DNA from: Streptomyces sp. S3(2020)
Lineage (GTDB): Bacteria; Actinomycetota; Actinomycetes; Streptomycetales; Streptomycetaceae
Assembly: GCF_013044505.1 (NCBI RefSeq)
Contig: NZ_JABERD010000012.1
Span: 1 to 64,000, forward strand
Direction: 5' to 3'
DNA: 64,000 nt
A program made the position numbers and the translations under genes. Below are positions 59,743 to 64,000 of this stretch, in pieces (position 1 is the first letter of the stretch; every line of letters begins with the position of its first letter). The notes under the pieces are model-generated. The model saw nothing but the letters and a program-made list of their open reading frames with translations. It was not told the origin of the DNA and did no database searches.

Positions 59743-61881
59743 ATGGACAGACGCAGCTTTCTCACGTCGACGACCTTCGGGACGGCGGGCACCGTCGCCC
59801 TGTTCGGCACGTCCGTCGCCCAGGCGGCCGAGACCTCCGGCGGGTCGGCGCTCCCCGTGCCGCCCCAGTCGCACCGGGCCGCCGACAAGGACTACCCCAA
59901 GGCCGGCGGCAACCTCGGCAACCACAGCTACTCGTCGCTGAAGCAGATCACCACGGCCAACGTCCGCACGTTGCGCGGGGCTTGGCGCATCGACCTGGAG
60001 GGCGGTTCCACCTCCGCCCACCAGCAGTGCGCGGTCATCGCGCAGGACGGCATCCTCTACGCCGTCACCACCCAGCAGAACGTCTTCGCCGTCGACGGCC
60101 GCACGGGAGCCGTGCGCTGGAAGACCAGTGTCGGTACCGAGACCACCAACATGCGCGGCGTCGCCCTGGGGCAGGGACTCGCCTTCACCATCTCCGGCGC
60201 CAACATCGTCCACGCCCTGGACCAGCGGACCGGCGCCGTCGTCTGGACCCGCGAGCTGCTCGTCGAGGACCAGGGGGACCCCGGCTGCGACCCCGAGAGC
60301 GGTCAGTGCGGGGGCAGTTCGGGCGGGCTGGCCGGTGCGGTCGTCTACTGGGACGGCCTGATCTACATCGGCACCGAGGGCAGCACCGCCGGAGCCCGCG
60401 GCCGCGGATACGCGCTCGACGCGGCGACCGGAGAGCTCGCCTGGACGTTCTGGGGCACCCCGGGCCCCGGCGAGTACGGACACGACACCTGGGAGGGCGA
60501 CTCCTGGAAGAACGGCGGCGCGGTGTGCTGGATCCACCCCGCCATCGACCCCGAACTCGGCCTGGTCTACTGGACGTTCGGCAACCCCTACCCCCGCACC
60601 GACGGCTCCTTGCGCGGCGGGGACAACCTGTTCTCCAACTGCCTGGTCGCCATCGACGCCAAGACGGGTGAACGGCGCTGGCACTTCCAGTCCGTCCACC
60701 ACGACATCTGGGACTACGACAACGTCATGTCCCCCGTCCTGGCGGACCTGTCGATCGACGGGAGGAAGCGCCGGGTCGTCGTCTACGGCAGCAAGACCGG
60801 CATGTACTACGTCCTCGACCGCGTCACGGGAGAGCCCGTCCACGGGATGGAGGAGCGCGCCGTACCGCAGCACGCGCTCCAGAAGACCGCCCCCACCCAG
60901 CCCTTCCCCGGCGGCGAGCCCTTCGTGGAGAGCGAGCCCCGCCTGGACAAGGCCACCCGGCCGGTCCCCTTCTATCCCACCGGCGGGATCTACGAGGTCT
61001 TCTGGGACCGCGCCACCATCCTGTTCCCCGGCGCGGGCGGCGGCGCCGACTGGGCCTTCCCCTCCTTCAGCCACCGCACCGGCCTCGTCTACGTCGGCTA
61101 CGGCCTGATCAACTCCGCGTACTCCAACACCCGCGGCGGACGCGTCAACACCGCCCGCCCGCTGGGCGAGTACTTCGCCGGAGGCCTCGCCGCGGTCGAC
61201 CCGCGCACCAACACCGTGGCCTGGCGCCGCGAGGGCGACTGGTCCCTCGCCCACGGCAACGGCGTACTGAGCACCGCCGGGGGCGTGTTGTTCCAGGGCC
61301 GTCCCGACGGAGTCCTCACGGCCCTCGACGACCGCGACGGCCGGCAGCTGTGGAGCTGGCAGTGCGGGGCCGGTGTGAACACCAGCCCGCTGACGTACGA
61401 GATCGACGGGGAGCAGTACGTCGCCGTCCTGGCCGGCGGCAACTGGCTGCCGTATCCCGACATCCCCAAGGGGGACAGCCTGTGGGCGTTCAAGCTCGAC
61501 GGTGGCGTCGGACCGGCCGCCGCCCCCACTGCGCCCTCGCGCCGCAACCAGATCCGCGTGGCCGCGGTGACCGGCGACACCGTCACCCTGGGCCGCGTCT
61601 GGAACAGCACGACCCAGACGCCGGGAACGACGGAGAACCTCGTGGCCCAGAACGCCATGGCGCCCCAGCATCTTCGTGTCGCGACGGGCACGACCGTCAC
61701 CTTCACCAACCCGGCGGACAACAGGTCCGCGCACGGCGCCGTGTCGTTCTTCGAGGCCGAGTTCGACAGCGGGCTGCTCATGCCGGGCCAGTCGTACACG
61801 CACACCTTCGAGACACCCGGCGAGTACTTCTACAACGATCCGATCGCACCCCAGAGCACCGGAAAGATCGTCGTGAGCTGA
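59743..61881 (+). CDS. Secreted PQQ-type beta-propeller protein with a C-terminal cupredoxin-like domain
   Basis: 712 residues. A twin-arginine-type signal (MDRRSFLTSTTFGTAGTVAL) is followed by an eight-bladed PQQ-dehydrogenase-like propeller with repeated W-motifs (YAVTTQQNVFAVDGRTGAVR, FQSVHHDIWDYDNVMSPVLA, YVLDRVTGEP, LTALDDRDGRQLWSWQCGAG). The last 110 residues resemble a cupredoxin (FTNPADNRSAHGAVSFFEAE, LLMPGQSYTHTFETPGEYFY). The usual Cys, second His and Met ligands are missing (YFYNDPIAPQSTG), so copper binding is unlikely. It may oxidise an alcohol or sugar outside the cell; electrons would need another carrier. GAAAGAGGG lies upstream of the ATG. Confidence 0.82.
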   Translation: MDRRSFLTSTTFGTAGTVALFGTSVAQAAETSGGSALPVPPQSHRAADKDYPKAGGNLGNHSYSSLKQITTANVRTLRGAWRIDLEGGSTSAHQQCAVIAQDGILYAVTTQQNVFAVDGRTGAVRWKTSVGTETTNMRGVALGQGLAFTISGANIVHALDQRTGAVVWTRELLVEDQGDPGCDPESGQCGGSSGGLAGAVVYWDGLIYIGTEGSTAGARGRGYALDAATGELAWTFWGTPGPGEYGHDTWEGDSWKNGGAVCWIHPAIDPELGLVYWTFGNPYPRTDGSLRGGDNLFSNCLVAIDAKTGERRWHFQSVHHDIWDYDNVMSPVLADLSIDGRKRRVVVYGSKTGMYYVLDRVTGEPVHGMEERAVPQHALQKTAPTQPFPGGEPFVESEPRLDKATRPVPFYPTGGIYEVFWDRATILFPGAGGGADWAFPSFSHRTGLVYVGYGLINSAYSNTRGGRVNTARPLGEYFAGGLAAVDPRTNTVAWRREGDWSLAHGNGVLSTAGGVLFQGRPDGVLTALDDRDGRQLWSWQCGAGVNTSPLTYEIDGEQYVAVLAGGNWLPYPDIPKGDSLWAFKLDGGVGPAAAPTAPSRRNQIRVAAVTGDTVTLGRVWNSTTQTPGTTENLVAQNAMAPQHLRVATGTTVTFTNPADNRSAHGAVSFFEAEFDSGLLMPGQSYTHTFETPGEYFYNDPIAPQSTGKIVVS

Positions 61882-61897
61882 GGAAGGGCAGTCGACC

Positions 61898-62851
61898 ATG
61901 ACATCGAGAGCCAGATTCGCCGCACTGGGCGTCGCCCTGAGCGCCCTCGTGGCCACCGCCACCGTGAGCTTCGCCCAGGGCGGGGTGGGGCAGGGTGCAC
62001 AGGAACTGGGCGACCCCGACTACGGCGTGTGCCGGGGCACGAACGCCCGCTGCTACCACGACTGGGGCAACTTCGACGCCTCCCAGGGCTACCGGATCCT
62101 CCTCTACACGCGTACCGCGGGTCCCCGTCACGCCAACCTCGGGCCGGCCCTGTCCACCGGACTCAACCCGCCGCTCACCCCCGCGAACGTCGTCCAGAAC
62201 GCGGTCCGCGCGATGGGCGCGGACAACGGCTTCCAGGTCGACTACACCGAGGACGTCACCCAACTGGCCTCCCCGGCCACCCTGTTCCGCTACGACGCGG
62301 TCGTCTTCTTCTCCACGAGCCGCGACACGCTCGACGACGCCGCGCAGACCTCGCTGCGCCAGTACCTGCGCGGCGGCGGGGGTTTCGTGGGCATCCACAA
62401 CGCCTTCGGTACGGAGTACAACTGGCCTTGGTACGAGGGCCTGTTGGGCGGGGCGAACTTCTACGACCACGGGCCCGTGCAGCCGGGCACCGTACGTGTG
62501 GTGGGCCGCAAGGACGCCTCGACCGCCTCGCTGCCGTCGACGTGGACCTTCACCGACGAGTGGTACAACCTGGTCCCGGCCCCCTCGAAGGTCCGTGTGC
62601 TGGCCGAGGTCGACGAGAGCACCCTGGCGGAGGGCGTGGCCGGGAACTACCACCACCCCGGGCACGGCAAGGACCATCCGGTCGCCTGGTGCCAGTACTA
62701 CGACGGCGGTCGCGCCTGGCTCACCACCCTCGGCCATGACGCGCGGGCGTTCTCCACCGACGGCTCCTACGCCGGTGCCGCCGCGTTCCAGAAGCTGGTC
62801 CTCGGCGGCATCGAGTCGGCGATGGGGAAGCGCCCGTTCTGTCGTGGATGA
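61898..62851 (+). CDS. Secreted ThuA-domain protein
   Basis: 317 residues with a signal peptide (LGVALSALVATATVSFAQGG). The ThuA fold, a glutamine-amidotransferase-like barrel, shows RILLYTRTAGPRHANLGPAL, LFRYDAVVFFSTSRDTLDDA, YLRGGGGFVGIHNAFGTEYN and GNYHHPGHGKDHPVAWCQYY then GGRAWLTTLGHDARAFSTDG. ThuA proteins are linked to trehalose/sugar catabolism or bind modified sugars. It is 16 bases after the PQQ-propeller gene with GAGGAAGGG before the ATG, so the two are co-transcribed and presumably act together outside the membrane. Confidence 0.88.
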   Translation: MTSRARFAALGVALSALVATATVSFAQGGVGQGAQELGDPDYGVCRGTNARCYHDWGNFDASQGYRILLYTRTAGPRHANLGPALSTGLNPPLTPANVVQNAVRAMGADNGFQVDYTEDVTQLASPATLFRYDAVVFFSTSRDTLDDAAQTSLRQYLRGGGGFVGIHNAFGTEYNWPWYEGLLGGANFYDHGPVQPGTVRVVGRKDASTASLPSTWTFTDEWYNLVPAPSKVRVLAEVDESTLAEGVAGNYHHPGHGKDHPVAWCQYYDGGRAWLTTLGHDARAFSTDGSYAGAAAFQKLVLGGIESAMGKRPFCRG

Positions 62852-62883
62852 CCGCGACGGTCCGATGACCGGCAGCCGGGGTC

Positions 62884-62958
62884 GGGGCGGGCCGTGGCAG
62901 TTCCTCGCGCGGCGGCCCCGGGATGTGGTGCCGCGCCGCGCTCCTCCGGGCCCGCCCC
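62884..62958. terminator. Large nested hairpin between convergent genes
   Basis: Outer arms GGGGCGGGCC (62884-62893) and GGCCCGCCCC (62949-62958) enclose a second inverted repeat (GCGCGGCGG with CCGCGCCGCGC). It lies between the ThuA gene and the convergent ammonium-transporter gene and is probably a bidirectional terminator. Confidence 0.6.
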
Positions 62959-62972
62959 AGGTTCCGCCCGCC

Positions 62973-64000
62973 TCACCCCGCAGGGGCAGGCTCCGGGGCG
63001 GGGGCGTTGGCCGGCGTGTGGGTGAGGTCGTAGGCGCTCTCCGCGTGGAGGTGGACGTCGACGCCCTCCTGTTCCGCCTCCGGGTGGACCCGCAGGCCCA
63101 TCGTCTTGTCGAGGGCCTTGGCGATCAGCCAGGTCACGCCGAAGGAGTACGCCAGTACGGCGAAGGCACCGACGGCCTGCTTGCCGAGGAGGGAGAGGCC
63201 ACCGCCGTACAGGAGACCGTCGACGCCGTTGGGGGCGTCCGACGTGGCGAGGATGCCGACCAGCAGGGTGCCGGTGATGCCTCCGACGAGGTGGATACCG
63301 ACGACGTCGAGGGAGTCGTCGTAGCCGAACCGGTACTTGAGGCCGACCGCGAGGGCGCACACCGCGCCGCCGACCGCGCCGAGCGCGAGGGCGCCGACCG
63401 GGGAGACCGCACCGCAGGACGGGGTGATGGCGACGAGTCCCGCGATCGCGCCGGACGCGGCGCCGAGGGTGGTGGGGTGGCCGTCGCGGAGCTTCTCCAC
63501 GAGGAGCCAGCCGAGCATCGCGGAGCAGGTGGCGGTGAGGGTGTTGAGGACGACGACCGAGGCGGCGTTCGAGGACGTCAGCGCGGAGCCGCCGTTGAAG
63601 CCGAACCAGCCGAACCAGAGCAGACCCGCGCCGAGCATCACCAGGGGCAGGTTGTGGGGCTTGTCCGCGCCGCCCTCCTTCTTCCAGCCGAGGCGCTTGC
63701 CGAGGACGAGGATCATCGCCAGCGCCGCCGCGCCCGAGTTGATGTGGACGGCCGTGCCGCCCGCGAAGTCGATCGCGCCGAGCTTGTTGACGATCCAGCC
63801 GCCGGTCACGTCCTTGCCGTCGAAGGCGAACACCCAGTGGGCGACCGGCAGATAGACCAGCGTCACCCAGATCCCGGTGAACGCCATCCAGGCGCCGAAC
63901 TTGATGCGGTCCGAGATCGCCCCGCAGATCAGGGCGGCGGTGAGGGCCGCGAACAGGGCCTGGAAGGCGACGAAGACGGAGAGCGGGATGACGGCCTTCG
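62973..64000 (-). CDS. amt: Ammonium transporter Amt (5' end outside the window)
   Basis: At least 342 residues; the start lies beyond the window edge. The Amt/Rh fold is clear: the pore and signature regions DFAGGTAVHINSGAAALAMI (conserved His) and LLWFGWFGFNGGSALTSSNA are followed by AAASGAIAGLVAITPSCGAV-like and VVGIHLVGGITGTLLVGILA with the second pore His. The C-terminus is an acidic, His-containing cytoplasmic tail (DVHLHAESAYDLTHTPANAP) where a P-II protein would bind. It conducts ammonium into the cell. No glnK or glnD gene is visible, but either would lie outside the window. Confidence 0.93.
   Translation of the reverse strand, partial: KAVIPLSVFVAFQALFAALTAALICGAISDRIKFGAWMAFTGIWVTLVYLPVAHWVFAFDGKDVTGGWIVNKLGAIDFAGGTAVHINSGAAALAMILVLGKRLGWKKEGGADKPHNLPLVMLGAGLLWFGWFGFNGGSALTSSNAASVVVLNTLTATCSAMLGWLLVEKLRDGHPTTLGAASGAIAGLVAITPSCGAVSPVGALALGAVGGAVCALAVGLKYRFGYDDSLDVVGIHLVGGITGTLLVGILATSDAPNGVDGLLYGGGLSLLGKQAVGAFAVLAYSFGVTWLIAKALDKTMGLRVHPEAEQEGVDVHLHAESAYDLTHTPANAPAPEPAPAG

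Overview
The window is very GC-rich DNA with strong G/C bias at third codon positions and frequent GTG starts. It carries features typical of Streptomyces: a DUF3040 protein, an MmyB-type regulator, twin-arginine secreted oxidoreductases, an expansin-like protein and a Cys-ended leader peptide. It reads as chromosomal, mostly accessory DNA of a Streptomyces or close relative. I saw no rRNA, tRNA or CRISPR array and no complete insertion sequence.

Layout. 0-4.9 kb: the end of an enoyl-CoA hydratase gene, a VOC protein, a divergent flavin reductase/MmyB regulator pair and small hypotheticals. 4.9-15.5 kb: an organosulfur locus. Two LLM flavin monooxygenases read leftward. To the right, a promoter, a SAM-IV-type riboswitch and a leader peptide precede a complete oligopeptide/nickel-type ABC importer, a third LLM monooxygenase and an alpha/beta hydrolase gene that has lost its middle. 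15.5-26 kb: a secreted protein, an MFS pump, an exonuclease/phosphatase-fold protein, gap with a 19-bp repeat array in its leader, a GlxA-type regulator, a hexapeptide acyltransferase fusion and a sulfite-oxidase-type enzyme. 26-30.4 kb: a conflict-system-like stretch with an FHA membrane protein and a small partner sharing the same FNxG...NINNVxG motif, an unknown protein, a broken Pycsar-type membrane effector, an ISL3 transposase remnant and a methyltransferase. 30.4-47.6 kb: scattered metabolic, transport and regulatory genes, including PatB C-S lyase, a P1 peptidase, an MFS pump, a PfkB kinase, a CPA2 antiporter, an MpaB/TetR divergon with a double operator, expansin, GNATs and fructosamine kinase.

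47.6-59.6 kb: a catabolic island arranged around an IclR regulator. On one side are an aldehyde dehydrogenase, a ThDP enzyme, a branched-chain-type ABC importer (with LivM and LivG fused) and an AroE-like dehydrogenase. On the other are a CaiB-type CoA-transferase and a citryl-CoA-lyase-like protein. Together they could import a compound, decarboxylate a 2-keto acid to an aldehyde, oxidise it to an acid, activate it as a CoA ester and cleave it. The substrate is not evident. 59.7-62.9 kb: a secreted PQQ-type beta-propeller with a degenerate cupredoxin tail and a ThuA-domain protein. The window ends inside an ammonium transporter gene.

A recurring theme is gene breakage. At least six loci (about 1.5, 14.4, 28.7, 35.7, 38.5 and 47.3 kb) show internal deletions, short tandem duplications or frameshifts. 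They could reflect real decay of accessory genes or indel errors in the assembly; raw reads or a second isolate would decide.
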